Positions 13,301 through 24,976 of a DNA stretch of 64,000 bases are shown one piece after another. The notes beneath the pieces were generated by a model, which was not told the DNA's origin, did not search any database, and saw only the letters and a program-made list of their open reading frames with translations. Within the stretch, counting starts at the first letter, position 1. Every line of letters begins with the position of its first letter. The position numbers and the translations under genes were made by a program. This DNA comes from Vicia villosa (lineage: Eukaryota > Streptophyta > Magnoliopsida > Fabales > Fabaceae): contig NC_081185.1 of assembly GCF_029867415.1 (NCBI RefSeq), positions 45,702,766 to 45,766,765 on the forward strand, in the 5' to 3' direction.

Positions 13301-14186
13301 GGTTACTTGAGGAACAAGATTGGGTCATAAAAAGTTGGGCCTCTTTGCAAAAAGATTCATTTTGGAGCCTTTTATTTCACATTTTTTCTTTTAAAATTGT
13401 CCAACTTTGACAAGGCATATCTCCCTCAATTTTTAAGATATGGAAGAGTTCTAGGACTTTTTGGAATCCTCAAGATGTCATCTACAAGCCATTTTGGAAC
13501 ATATTTTTCATTTGGAGATTTTATCTTGATGATATCCCTCTTGACAAAAAACTGCTTTTTTACGATCTTCTAGAAGGACCTATAATGTATTAGCTCATAC
13601 CTCTTAAATGAAGCATTTTTAGCCTTGGCATGTGAGAGGCAAAGTTGTAGAGAATTCAATTTCCTTCAAACTGAGATTTGGATGGAAAATTTCTGATGTT
13701 CCATGTGGGAGTTATGGCTGGTCAAAGTTCAGTTGACTTTTCCTATGAAAACCCTAATTTAGAAACTTTTGGAATTGTTGATTTCTGATCTTTCCTTGAT
13801 GAACCATGATCAATTCTTGATCAGATGGTGAATGATACCTCAAAATAAGGATGTTGACAAAAAATAAGGAGTTTTGACTGTATTTTGACCACAGTTGACT
13901 TTTAGGTCAATTTAGTCGACTGTTGATTGTTTGGGCCATTGAGTGAGCAATCTTTTGAATCAGGACTTGAAACTAGGCATGAGGTTTATTTGAATCATAT
14001 GAGAGATCATGAAGTCCACTTGAGGTATCAGAAGTTGACTTTTCTTGATTAAATCCGAAACCCTAATTTAAAGGTTGTTGTTTAGGAGAGAGATTGCATG
14101 CTTCCTTCTTATGTATCTTTGAGCATTTGAAAGTCAGATGAACTGAAATATGGATAAATATGTTGGGCAAATTTTGGGGTATGACA
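10357..14186 (-). repeat. Element O 3' LTR (3830 bp)
   Basis: Begins TGTAGTACGGTGAACTGACT and ends GGGGTATGACA. It contains two blocks missing from the other LTR (about 10883-11091 and 12549-12923). The first ~525 bp differ from the other LTR at 11 bases plus one indel (about 2.3%). The - strand carries TATATATA near 12984-12992 and a tRNA-like A/B-box segment at 12135-12193. Confidence 0.92.
12135..12193 (-). promoter_or_regulatory. tRNA-like A and B boxes inside element O 3' LTR
   Basis: On the - strand CCAGCACAACTGG (A-box-like, 12178-12193 region) is followed about 32 bases later by GGTTCGATCCCC (12135-12146), a perfect pol III B-box. This is the layout of a tRNA-derived SINE head or tRNA relic. 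The same segment occurs in the other LTR, so it was present before the last transposition. Confidence 0.5.
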
Positions 14187-14673
14187 GCTGCCCCTGTTCA
14201 ATCTTCTTATACTTGAGGATGTAGATTGGTTTATATGCTAGTCGGAATCTGAGGGTAGAAGAGGATTGAACACTAGAATACCCAGGAATTTGCCCTAGCT
14301 GAAGTAGGGACTTTTGCCGGAGATGGGCTTAAAGATGCCATTCAGATGTGGACAAGATATTTGTCTGAAGCAGACGCTTTGCAGACTGAGTTATATGCAT
14401 TGATTATATTTGAAAGAGAGATTCATTAAAATGAAGTAACGTCTTACAGAAGACTACCTGGAGAGGTTCCTGAATATGGTATGTCAATGATTGATGTAAA
14501 GAAGATTAGGCTTCAAACAAAGCTTGGGAATAAATGTCTTAGAGAAGACTAATTGAGAGGCTCCTTGAAAGGGAAAGAGATGTCTTTAGAAGAGACTGGA
14601 TAACTATTTAAGGTAAGTTTATCTTTGAGAGGTTGAGATATATCTTTGAACAAAACTAACCTGAAAAGGGTAA
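14187..14673 (-). other. Element O, end of 3' region and polypurine-like tract
   Basis: On the - strand AACAGGGGCAGC (about 14187-14198) directly precedes the 3' LTR and is the likely plus-strand primer. Diverged copies of the adjacent tandem repeat (GTCTTA...AGACT motifs) continue leftward to about 14430. No coding sequence was recognised. Confidence 0.5.
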
Positions 14674-15003
14674 GGAATGTCTTAGAGAAGACCACCTAGA
14701 GAAGCTCCTAGAGAGGATGTGAAATGTCTTAAACAAGACTACCTAGAAAGGCTCATAGAAAGGATATGATACGTCTTAAACAAGACTGACCTAGAAAGGT
14801 TCCTAAAAAGGATGTGATACGTCTTAAACAAGACTGACCTAGAAAGGTTCCTAAAAAGGATAAGAAACATCTTAGAAAAGATTACCTAGAAAGGCTCCTA
14901 GAAAGGACAATAAACGTCTTAAGCAAGACTACCTAGAAAGGCTCCTAGAAAGGATATGAATTATCTTAGAAAAGATTACCTAGAAAGGTTCCTAGAAAGG
15001 ATG
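14674..15003. repeat. Tandem repeat, seven ~47-48 bp copies, in element O 3' region
   Basis: The GTCTTA/ATCTTA anchor recurs at 14773, 14821, 14869, 14916 and 14963 (spacing 47-48 bp), with two earlier copies near 14677 and 14726. The rest of each unit reads CAAGACTACCTAGAAAGG and TCCTAGAAAGGAT with small changes. It lies between gag and the 3' LTR, the region in Tat-lineage elements known to generate satellite repeats. Confidence 0.92.
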
Positions 15004-17236
15004 AGAAGTTCTTTGATTGTTTCTGAATTATCTTTGAAGAAAGACCCGGAGTGAAGTATCAGAGTTGTATTTGTCTTGAATGAGTGTTGAGATTGAATCG
15101 TTGATACGATTGCACTTGGATGATAATATTCTTTTGATTATGAAATGACCTGAAAAGTAAAGATTAGTTTTATGCAATGTCATGATGCATGTATTGAAAT
15201 TCTCGAAATAAACGAGAGTACTGTATGTTATGCATGTATTTATGAATGATGCAGGGATGTACTATATAGTCGAAGCATATTGATAACTCTTGTATAGCAA
15301 CTGCTGATTTAGAAAATAAATCCCTGTATGTTGTTGGAGATAATGACAAGAGAATTCCTGTCTTTCGTTCGATGATATCCAGCTGGGGATTTTTGATCTT
15401 CGCTTGGGGATAAGATTGACTTGAGTGATCTGATCCTGATGTATCCTGGGGACAAGAGAGAGGAGTATACTATCCGACCAGATTTCTGAGCGGCAACTTT
15501 AATGGAAATAGCGAGTTTGAATAAACCATGCTAGAGAAGAAGATTGTGTCGGAAAACCGGCAATGTCGGAGGTATAAAGTTCGTTTGGGAACCAAGTCTC
15601 TGTTAGGAAGAGATTGCTTGAAGATAACTTCTTAAGGAATGCTATGTGGGGATATATTATGAAAACTGCTCTGTGGGGAAGGTTCCCAGAGATTTTCAAT
15701 TTTTCATTGCCCCTTGTCTTTGAGTACTTGATGTTTAAAAACACTTGCGAGAGTATACCTGCCCATGGAATCAATAGCTTGGTATGCTTGATACTTGAAT
15801 TTGGAATTAGAACTTTAAAGAAGAGACAGATACTGACATCATCTGATGCTAGTAGCTAAATAACATTTGTTGAGATTTGTGACTGATGTGACATGCCCCC
15901 AGTGATGGACTAACTTCTCTGGTTTTTCAGTGCTCTAAGAGATTCTATGAATCGTGACCAACTTTCCCCCAGTGGATGGGATAATAATATGTCGTGCCCC
16001 TTGTGTAAACAAGCTTTTAGCTGATTGAGTCATGCATACGAGACGTCTCTGCAAATTTATTTGTCGGGAGGACTTTTAGTCATTAATTATGCCCCATGCA
16101 GATTCTTCCTGATGTCAAACATTTAAAATTACGTAGAGAAAATTGTTTTATAATGACACTCATAAAAATGCAATGCATATTTCTGTCTTGGAGTTTAAAA
16201 ACATTTTTAGTAAAACAAAAGATGTAAGAGAGTGATATTTGTAAAAACATGATATCAACTCAGGATTTTTGGTAAACTTTAAGGAGTCAAGATACCCTTT
16301 TTTGTGACAGTATGCTTTAGAACTAACCATGCTTTAGTTAGGACTTTCAAGGGTTGTAACGTGGCTTGGTTCACGGTTTAAGAAACAAAGGATAAAGGCT
16401 CAAAGTTTATTTGTACCCATCCCAATCTTCATGATGTTCTTCGATCTTATGCTCAGTTAACTTTGCATTTAAGTTCTAGCAGGTCTTGAAGTCGTAATAT
16501 TGACATTTGATGATGGTTGGAGCACCGAAAGTTTATTTGAAACGGCAGTCATCATTTTTTGTAATTATTCTTCTTTTGTCGAGGATTTGTAATGACCTCT
16601 TTTTTGACTTTATTATCCCTAACTTTTGCCTGAACGGTTTATTTTGATATTACAGTCAGCGGGATGTTTCGATTTTTTTTATAAGTCTCCTTCATAGATT
16701 TTGACTTAGCAGCTTTTTCTTTTTGGTGGATATTGACTGCCTGACTTAATGATTGCGGGAGCCCATTATTATTCGTATAGACAACGGCTAAGATAATCGA
16801 GTTAACTGAGTAACTACCCTGCCCCAGGTTATGATTAAAGGTTTTAAATTGTGCAAGAAAGAAGACTTCCACTCCTTAGGCTCGAAGGGGTTGACGAGGG
16901 ATTAACATCCTTATATCTCCACTGTTTAGGAATTGAAACAATGCCTGTACTTCGTCAGCATAGTCCGTTCAAAAGCATACTGTATGAGGTTGCGGTATCG
17001 TTTTCGTCATCCTCCCTCAAAAGGCTTACAGCTTTAGCGAGAGTTAAATATCATAAAGGAAACCAAGTAAAAACAAAGTTTAATATAGCAATAGGAAGAG
17101 AAATAAGTCAAGACAAACGTATGCAATGCATTAATGCTTATGATAAAATAAATAGAGTCTGACATAAGACGAATGTTTAAACAAATAGGAAAGAAATTGC
17201 GAATGCGAGTAAATTAATGATCTAAATAGCCATCCT
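15004..17236 (-). other. Element O non-coding region where pol is missing
   Basis: This stretch occupies the place of protease-RT-RNase H-integrase, but both strands show only short open frames without recognisable motifs (no YxDD, no DDE, no HHCC). Longer open stretches at 15499-15859 and 16851-17162 have no supported function. Confidence 0.6.
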
Positions 17237-18571
17237 TTAGACTTTTTGTGGCTCCTCTGGTTGGCCAAATTCGACGATCCCTTCTTCGATCAAGTCTTGA
17301 ATTTTATGTTTCAATGGCCCACAATCTTCTGTATCATGACCTGGACTATTGGAATGGTAAGCACATCTCGCATGATGCTTGTACCCAGGGGAGGGATTAG
17401 TAGGAGCTGAGTATGGAGGCAGTAGAGTTATCAGACACGGATCGAGCAAGTTTTGCAAAGCTTGAGCCATTGGCATGTGTAGTGGGGTAAACGACCCCTT
17501 GGGTTTGGATTTCCAAGTATGTTGGCCACCTTGTTGTTTACGTTGATCTTTCTGTTGTTGTTGTGCTGGAGCCTGACTAGAGACCAGGACTGCCCCAACA
17601 GTGTTGGATTCATTCTTCTAATTGAATGGCTTTTTTACAGTACCAGAAGAAGTAGCCACCTGAATTTTTCTGTTCCGGATATCACTTTCAACACGTTCTC
17701 CAGTCAGTATGAGGTCAGTGAAACCAGACGAGGAGTTTCCAAGTAGGTGGCTGTAGAAAGGGCCAGTTAGTGTGTTCATGAACATGTCAACTAACTCTCG
17801 GTCAGCCAAGGGAGGTTGGACTCTGCCAGCCAAATCTCTCCATTTCTGAGCATATTCTTTGAAGTTTTCATTAGGTCCCATGGACATGCTTTGTAATTGT
17901 GTACGAGTTGGCGCGAGATCAGCATTGTATTGGTATTGCACATAGAAAGCAGTCGCCAAATCTTCCCATGTGTGGATGTTGGTACCCTCCAGTTGATAGT
18001 ACCATTCGAGTTATGTTCCAGATAAGCTTTCTTGAAAGAAATGGATCCAGAGCTTCTTATCAGCAGTATGAGGCTGAATCTTCCTTACATAAGACCTTAA
18101 GTGTAGTTTAGGACAGGAGACTCCATCATACTTAGCAAAGGTGGGAGTTTTGAATTTCGGAGGAATAACAACTCCAGAAATGAGGCCTAACTCTTCAAAA
18201 TCCAGTCCGGGTACCTTATGAATTTCCATGGCTTTCAGACGTTCTTCCAGCAACTTGTATTTGTCATCAGGATATTCCTCCTCATGGTAATAGTCCTCTT
18301 CTTCTTTGGAGGGCTTGGCAAAGTCATGGTTACTTTTTATGTCTGTTTTGATACTAGCATCATCTTATTCTTCATCGTCACTGTCTTTAGAGACTTCGGC
18401 ATCCCTGAGTTGCAAGATCGGTCTAAGCCTTTTCCCCAGAGTCTTCTTCCCTTTCTTCTTCTTGGTCAGGAGTGCTTTCAGTTCGTCTTGCCCCTTGGAT
18501 AAGTTCAGGATCTGATCTTGAAACTGGGCGTTTTGAGCTTGAAGGTCTTTGACTGATTGCTCGATATTCAT
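17237..18571 (-). pseudogene. Element O gag pseudogene
   Basis: One continuous frame on the - strand begins MNIEQSVKDLQ with a predicted coiled-coil segment and a Lys-rich stretch. It then shows a Gag core (FKTPTFAKYDGVSCPKLHL, WIHFFQESLSG, FYVQYQYNADLAPTRTQLQS, FKEYAQKWRDLAGRVQPPL) and ends with an Asn/Gln-rich linker and a zinc-binding CAYHSNSPGHDTEDC...LKHKIQDLIEEG. Three in-frame stops (near 18363, 18008 and 17615) interrupt it; no frameshift is needed. Length without stops is about 444 codons. The terminator TAA is at 17237-17239. Confidence 0.82.
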
Positions 18572-19728
18572 GATGCTGAAATAAACAGCGAGGAGGTGAG
18601 AAACCCGTTATGGAAACCTGTGATGCGATGTTATGAATGCAGATGCAATATTTTCAAGGATCTTTAGGAAATTTAGTTAGCAACATTGGAAAATGATTTG
18701 GTCGCATCTTTGTTTGAAGAACTCTGAATCTTGGATGTTCTTCCATGGGAATCAAGCTCACCATATCGAGTGGGTCATCGCCTCTGATTCGAGATACCTC
18801 TGAATTTGAAAGTATATGGCTATAGGAAAATAAATCCTCTTGCCCCTTGATAGGTGCTGAGTCTCTGAATTGAAAGGTATGTGGCCAGAGGAAAATAAAT
18901 CCTCTTGCCCCTAGATAAGAGTTCAGTCCTTGATAAGAGCACCTGAAATTGCGCGCCCTAAATTCCTAAGATCCTTGAAAGGGTTAGTTAAATCATGTTA
19001 TGCTTCTGATGTCATGATGTCATGATGTCATGCGAATGCAATGCATCAGACAAAACGTAAGGTAATAAGGACGAGTGAGTCCCACAAGAAAAACCTGCAA
19101 GAAAACCAAAGGGTTAGTAACAAGCACAGACAAGTCACACAAGTGTCCTTAGGTTTAAAGGCTTGCGTGAAGTTCATAGGTAAGTACCCTCCCCACTAAA
19201 GTTAAGTTGTTTCAACCTGTCCTAGAATAGTAACCGGGTTCTATGGTGCTCATATCCCTGATCTTTCTCGCGGGCATTGCCTCAACATGGCACTCGATCG
19301 GCCAGCCAAAAGCATCCCTAGAGTCCAATCTCAATGAGTGTATCATCGAGTATCAACCGGCTTCAGTCAGGAATCCAAAGCCAGCTATCTCGCTACTTCC
19401 TATAGGCCAAAGTCAAGTTCAACTAGGGTTCTAAGGGCGAATTAGTGCTTATGACACCACGCGGTAACCAAATGTCTCCTCGATCATATTCAAGGGCCAC
19501 CAGGACAAACCAAAGCGTCGCACTAACGGTGGCCACCAGTTCAACCATAACGATACATGTCGTACAACCTCCCTGGTATAATGCCACATACCTAAGGTAC
19601 ACTAGATCCGGGTGTAGGATCTTTCACACAGCAGAATACCCGAAACTGCCTTTAAAGATAAAGCAAACAAGTCAAACAAATTTAAAGTGATCCTAGCTCT
19701 AAGGTAACCCCTATTTTATTCGAAAGCG
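18572..19728 (-). other. Element O leader region
   Basis: This is non-coding sequence between primer site and gag. It includes a short ATGATGTC-type tandem repeat near 19010-19032. No gene was recognised. Confidence 0.55.
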
Positions 19729-19746
19729 TCACCAGCAGAGTCGCCA
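19729..19746 (-). other. Element O primer binding site
   Basis: On the - strand TGGCGACTCTGCTGGTGA begins four bases after the 5' LTR. It starts with TGG, complementary to the CCA tail of a tRNA. The tRNA species was not determined. Confidence 0.75.
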
Positions 19747-19750
19747 GTTC

Positions 19751-22700
19751 TGTAATACGATGATCTGACTTTTAAATGCGCGGATAGCAAGAGTCGCCAC
19801 CGACTTTTATTTTATCCAATAAGAAAGGCTAAAAGAACAGGAAAAGACCTTTTAAAAAGATTTTGAGTTCGGGGGGTAAGTTATACAAAGGGAAGGTGTA
19901 AGGCACCCTTTGTATCCATGGTTTTCCATGGGCTCTTAATTGCTTAGCTCACTTTGTTTGAATTGTTTGAAAAGATTTTGAATAAGTTTGAAATTTCGAA
20001 GAAGAACTTTAGCTTGTAAATAAGCGTAGTCTTTTTGAAAAGTATTTGAAAATTAGTGGAAAAAGAGTTTGAATTTTGAATCAGAGCAAGCAATTAATAG
20101 CAACTACCCTAAGTTTAGAAAAAGTGTTCTTTTAGCTTTTCAGGCGAAAGGGTCTATCCATAACATAAGAGGGCAGAAAGTCTTTCAATTGGATGTCATC
20201 GAGAAAAGTATCGTTCGCCATAAGACTGCCCCTACCATATAGAGGGCAGGTAGTCTAAGGGAAGGATATAATAGTCAGATTACTAAAGGTGTGTGTGTGG
20301 CACAATCATGTGATTAATATTCAGATAATTTTATCTTATAATTAGTGATCTAATTTATTTTCAAGGCTAGCACTCCCTAATTTACTAACCACGCAGTTAA
20401 AATCATACGGAAATTAATGGCGGAAAGATAAATGTCCTACGCTATTCAGTAAACACCTGCGGGGATGGGGGGAAAATAAAACATAAAATTAATTTGCACA
20501 TCTTCAACCTTGATCTTCCTCAAACCTTCGATTGACTCTGATCATCTAAGAATTAAACGAAAAATGATAGTGGTGAGTGTAGAACAAATTCATTAATTAG
20601 TGAGACAAACTCTAATTTTTTAGAAGGCAAAAATAAAAACAAAAATAAAAATATTATTAAACAAGCAAAGGATTAGAAACTTAGCTTTTGATTGGTTGGG
20701 CGCGTAGTCGGAAGATCTTGAGGTAACCCTGAAAAGTAGGTGCGAAGAAGAGAAGTGTTAGTGCATTTAAGATTCGTTAACTATGGTACAAACCCTATTT
20801 TATCCCAAAAGGCAAACAAAATAAATAAATGGGGTTGAGCAAACCCTAAAAGGTTAATGAAATCAAAAGTTTGATCAGATAGGTAGATGAGCCAAAGTAA
20901 AACCTAATAATTATAGGGTTAAACCTAATATTTTGATTAATTAAGCGTATAATTAAAAATTTAAAATTAAAATTAAAGGTTTGTAAAAAATCGAATTTTC
21001 GATTAAATGAGTAATTATTATGGAAAAAGGATTATCTAAATATTAATCTATTGAATAAATAGAAATAAATAAGAATTATAGTGAAAACAAAAAGAAAAAG
21101 GAAATATAATTTTAAATTAAGAAAAAAAAAAAAAACTTAGCTTCGGATCTTGTGTGGTAGGCCTGTGAGAGACCATGGTGAGGAAGCACTCTTGAGCCGT
21201 CGGATTTGTTGCTTGATGGATCTGAAGGCCGAGAGAGGAGGTGTATGGTAGACCCTCACAGAAGGCGCACACGGAATCTGCATGATTAATTCATTGAAAA
21301 AATATATTTGGGGTGGGGATCGAACCCCAGTCTTAATGCTTATTGGAGAATAGGCGCTTCCAATTGTGCTGGATGTAATAGCTGTTAGTGAATTGAGGCC
21401 ACACAATTTTAATCTTTCACGCGTGTCCGTTTAGATCTCAAACGTAGTCAGCCGTGGGCCCTATCTGCGCGCGAAAAACCAATCAGAAGAGGGGAGAGGA
21501 TTTGAAACTATTGACTGACCAATGGGAAAGAAGCGCGCGTGAACCAAAGGTCAACCTTACTATTCACTTCCTTCAACCTTTGGCAGCACCCATTGGCTAC
21601 AAATACAACTGCGTTTTTGATACGTAATTGCTACGATAAAACCGTAGCTGAATCTGCAAACATAGCGAACGCAGAAAACAATGAAAACAACAAAAATAAA
21701 AGCCCAGATTGCAAGAACCGAACCTTTTGAAACCCTAGCCTTTTCCCTTTTTTTTCCGTCCCCTTGAGGTCTGGTCTTGCCAAGTATATATATATGAGAG
21801 TTATTAGGTCAAAAAAATTTGGATGAATCACCTTGAATCAAAGATTCGCTTTTGTTGGAAATTTGATTTACAAATCTTTCTAAATGTGTCCAATTTCAAT
21901 AGTTTCTCACCAATCCACTTAAGCACGAATTTGATATGCAATAATACATATTTTGTTGATTGGTTATGTTTAAAAAACAAATCAAATCAAATCTCTTATA
22001 TTTCTCTTCCAAATATTTGATTAAACTATGATTTAAATGAATAAAAATTCATATAAAATCAAATTTCAACCAATAATTCGTGGCTTTCAGATTGGATCCC
22101 TTGGGTTACTTTAGGAACAATATTGGGTCATAAAAAGTTGGGCCTCTTTTCAAAAAGATTCATTTTGGAGCCTTTTATTTCACATTTTTTCCTTTAAAAT
22201 TGTCCAACTTTGACAAGGCATATCTCCCTCAATTTTTAAGATATGAAAGAGTTCTAGGACTTTTTGGAATCCTCAAGATGTCCTCTACAAGCCACTATGG
22301 AACATATTTTTCATTTGGAGATTTTATCTTGATGATATTCCTCCTGACAAAAAACTGCTTTTTTTGCGATCTTCTAGAAGGACCTGTAATGTATTAGCTC
22401 ATACCTCTTAAATGAAGCATTTTTAGCCTTGGCATGTGAGAGGCAAAGTTGTAGAGAATTCAATTTCCTTCAAACCGAGCTTTGGATGGAAAATCTCTGA
22501 TGTTCCATGTGGGAGTTATGGCTGGTCAGAGTTCAGTTGACCTTTCCCATGAAAACCCTAATTTAGAAACTTTTGGAATTGTTGATTTTTGATCTTTCCT
22601 TGATGAACCATGATCAATTCTTGATCAGATGGTGAATGATACCTCAAAATAAGGATGTTGACAAAAAATAAGGAGTTTTTACTGTATTTTGACCACAGTT

Positions 22701-22990
22701 GACTTTTAGGTCAATTTAGTCGACTGTTGATTGTTTGGGCCATTGAGTGAGCAATCTTTTGAATCAGGACTTGAAACTAGGCATGAGGTTAATTTGAATC
22801 ATATGAGAGATCATGAAGTCCACTTGAGGTATCAGAAGTTGACTTTTCTTGATTAAATCCGAATCCCTAATTTAAAGGTTGTTGTTTAGGAGAGAGACTA
22901 CATGCTTCCTTCTTATGTATCTTTGAGCATTTGAAAGTCAGATGAACTGAAATATGGATAAATATGTTGGGCAAATTTTGGGGTATGACA
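19751..22990 (-). repeat. Element O 5' LTR (3240 bp)
   Basis: Begins TGTAATACGATGATCTGACT and ends GGGGTATGACA. Compared with the other LTR it lacks about 200 bp at 20278 and about 375 bp at 21725. TATA-like TATATATATA lies near 21784-21795 on the - strand. The tRNA-like A/B-box segment is at 21315-21373. Confidence 0.92.
21315..21373 (-). promoter_or_regulatory. tRNA-like A and B boxes inside element O 5' LTR
   Basis: The - strand reads CCAGCACAATTGGAAGCGC then, about 32 bases on, GGGGTTCGATCCCC. Here the B-box sits in a perfect GGGG...CCCC context, closer to a tRNA T-arm than the copy at 12135-12193. Confidence 0.5.
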
Positions 22991-23171
22991 ACAAGCAACG
23001 AAGAAAAGACAGAAAACTGCCACCCCTTTAACCAAAGAAAAGGGATCTGGGACTTCGAAGCTTACTTCATCGAGTGATAAGGTATCTTCTGATGATTCAC
23101 CCTTAAAGGCTACTAGTACTATCCCTATTGTAGAGAGCCACAACTCAAGCCCAGACAATGTTCCAACCAAG

Positions 23172-23251
23172 GTATTTGGATTTCATAACGTAATCATCTT
23201 TTCAAATTTGAATTTCAATGATTAAGTTCACATCTTACCTTATAAATGTAG
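23172..23251 (+). other. Putative intron 3 of the antisense PMD-like gene (80 bp)
   Basis: GTATTT...ATGTAG boundaries, AT-rich, phase 0. The exon before it (10266-10356 plus 22996-23171) totals 267 nt, exactly 89 codons, once element O and one TSD copy are taken out. Confidence 0.65.
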
Positions 23252-23321
23252 GATGACGTGGGCACAACTACTTCTGATCTCAAAACCTTAAGTCTCAACA
23301 TTGATCTTGACAATATTCAAG

Positions 23322-23400
23322 GTAAGCGTCTGCTTTTTCTAATGACAAATGAATTTCTTGCAACCTTTCCATTTTGATCAATTCTAACCGTTCAACACAG
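23322..23400 (+). other. Putative intron 4 of the antisense PMD-like gene (79 bp)
   Basis: GTAAGC...AACACAG boundaries, phase 1. The flanking exons join as ...DLDNIQ-G-VPRHKSP in frame. The donor matches the plant consensus well. Confidence 0.68.
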
Positions 23401-23866
23401 GTGTTCCTCGACACAAATCTCCTGTGCTTTCTCCGGTTATCGAAGACGCTCAGCCCCTTGCAACCATCATTCCAACTGTGCCTGCTGAAGAAAGCCATTC
23501 AAATGATGATTCTCCACCTACTCGTCAAGATGAAAATATGGGGGAAAATCCTCAATGTTCAGATAGTGATAATGTAGTCGGACAACCAACTGGCAGCGAA
23601 GATACTATTTCTGAACATGATGCTGCGGAGGAAACTTCCAATTTGCCTACACCTGGTCCTCATGAAACTTCAACTTTCGGGACTATAGTTACTCCTGTGG
23701 CTACCTCGAAGCAGGCCCCAGCAATGCTTACTCCTTCAGAACTAGAGCAACTCAAGAAAACTGATCCCGTAAGCTTCCCAAGACCATGATGAGTGTTGAT
23801 AACGTTTCGCCCGTCGGGCTTGAAGCTTCTTCTAATGTCCTGGCAGGGAGTGGTGACAAGGATGAT

Positions 23867-24954
23867 TGATCAGTGCATTTTGATGCACATTCCTCTACGG
23901 TTGTACTTATACATTTCCATGGTTTGCTTGTCTTATTTTTGTATTTTATAATGTTTTTATTTTTTAAATTATTTTTATTGTTATTTGATTTTCGTATTTA
24001 TTTTTCAGCTTTAGCAGTCTGCACGGAAACAATCATAACTGGAGTTCCGGGAGTCCGATTGAGGCGTTCTAATAATCGCCGGAAAGCTAAGAGAAAGAGC
24101 TACAACTTTTATGTTGGAGTCAAAGTCAGAATTGGAACCTATTTTTCCCAGAATTGCGTTTGAAGCCGCAGCACTATTTTATTTTCAGTTTTTGGGTCGT
24201 TTAGTAGTGGGCCTGGTTTTGTCATTCGACCCAGTTGGGTCATAAAAGTTTTTTGGCTGATTCCTAATAGGTCTAGCAGCCGTGTTACTGTTTATCACGT
24301 TTTCCTATTCACGAATTTTTGAAAGCTTGACAATGGTAATGGAGAACTAAACCTCGAGGATCAATTCACTATAATCAGATGCCGCTTTGAGGTTCTTTTA
24401 TAATTTTCCATTAATCTGTTCCTTTGAATTCAATCTATAATTACAATTGCTTGCTTAATTTAATTGTTTTTATATGATAGAATTCTTTAATTTGATTGTT
24501 GTCTGTTCTTGAATCAATTTCGTGATTAGTGTAGCTTTTGCATTATCGCGTTCGATCATATTGTGTTTGCTTAATTCACAATAGCTTATAATCCGTTTGC
24601 TTTATCCGGAATTCAGGGACAGACTTCGTATAATTGCTATTGCGCTTGTCAGTAGTTTTTGTAGTCGAATAGGATCAGACCCGTTTAGGGAATTGGAATT
24701 TTATAGGGATCAATGATAAGTCGGAAGTTGATACAGTGGGTTGATTCGTTTCAGCTTATTCAGATAATCACTTTTTCATAATAACTTATTTTCTGCACTT
24801 TTATAATTGAACACGAAACAACCCCCCCTTAATTCGAATTCCATTCGGTTAGTAACAACTAAGAATCCTTGTGAGACGATATTCGAGTCACTTGTCGCTA
24901 TCTACAGTTTTATTCAAAATAACTCGTTTTTGACCCGCGCGCGACAGCGGATCA
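23867..24954 (+). repeat. Element A 5' LTR
   Basis: 1088 bp, TGATC...GATCA ends. No gene inside; the open frame at 23873-24163 has no recognised domain and is repeated in the other LTR. Confidence 0.96.
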
Positions 24955-24958
24955 AAAG

Positions 24959-24976
24959 TGGCGCCGTTGCCGGGGA
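24959..24976 (+). other. Element A primer binding site
   Basis: TGGCGCCGTTGCCGGGGA starts four bases after the 5' LTR, the classic Athila-type site. Confidence 0.88.

Larger units (their letters stand above)
10357..22990 (-). mobile_element. Element O: gag-only, long-LTR Ogre-like retrotransposon
   Basis: The ends read TGTAGTACGG... and ...GGGGTATGACA, flanked by ACAAG at 10352-10356 and 22991-22995. The LTRs are 3830 bp (left) and 3240 bp (right). The primer site lies next to the right LTR on the - strand, so the right LTR is 5'. The 5.56 kb internal region contains one broken gag and tandem 47-48 bp repeats, but no protease, RT, RNase H or integrase. It is non-autonomous and depended on enzymes from a relative. 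The Gag (CAYHSNSPGHDTEDC zinc-binding motif) resembles Gag of Ogre/Tat elements. It sits inside the antisense PMD-like gene of element T. Confidence 0.88.
22996..23866 (+). pseudogene. Antisense PMD-like gene of element T, middle part
   Basis: Continues the exon cut by element O in the same frame (...PPRTRQ joined to TKKRQKTATP). The product here is low-complexity, rich in Ser, Thr, Lys and Asp, and likely disordered. Introns at 23172-23251 and 23322-23400 keep the frame when removed. A single-base discontinuity near 23769 shifts the frame between ...KKTDPV and KLPKTMMSVD; a GTAAGC there is an alternative splice donor. Element A is inserted after ATGAT (23862-23866). Confidence 0.65.

Noticed and set aside
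15499..15859. Open frames on both strands in element O (91 and 81 codons)
   Set aside because: No similarity to pol motifs or other proteins could be seen; overlapping frames on opposite strands suggest chance.
23873..24163. 96-codon open frame repeated exactly in two places (also 27533-27823)
   Set aside because: It lies inside the LTRs of element A, so the repetition comes from LTR duplication, not from a conserved gene.
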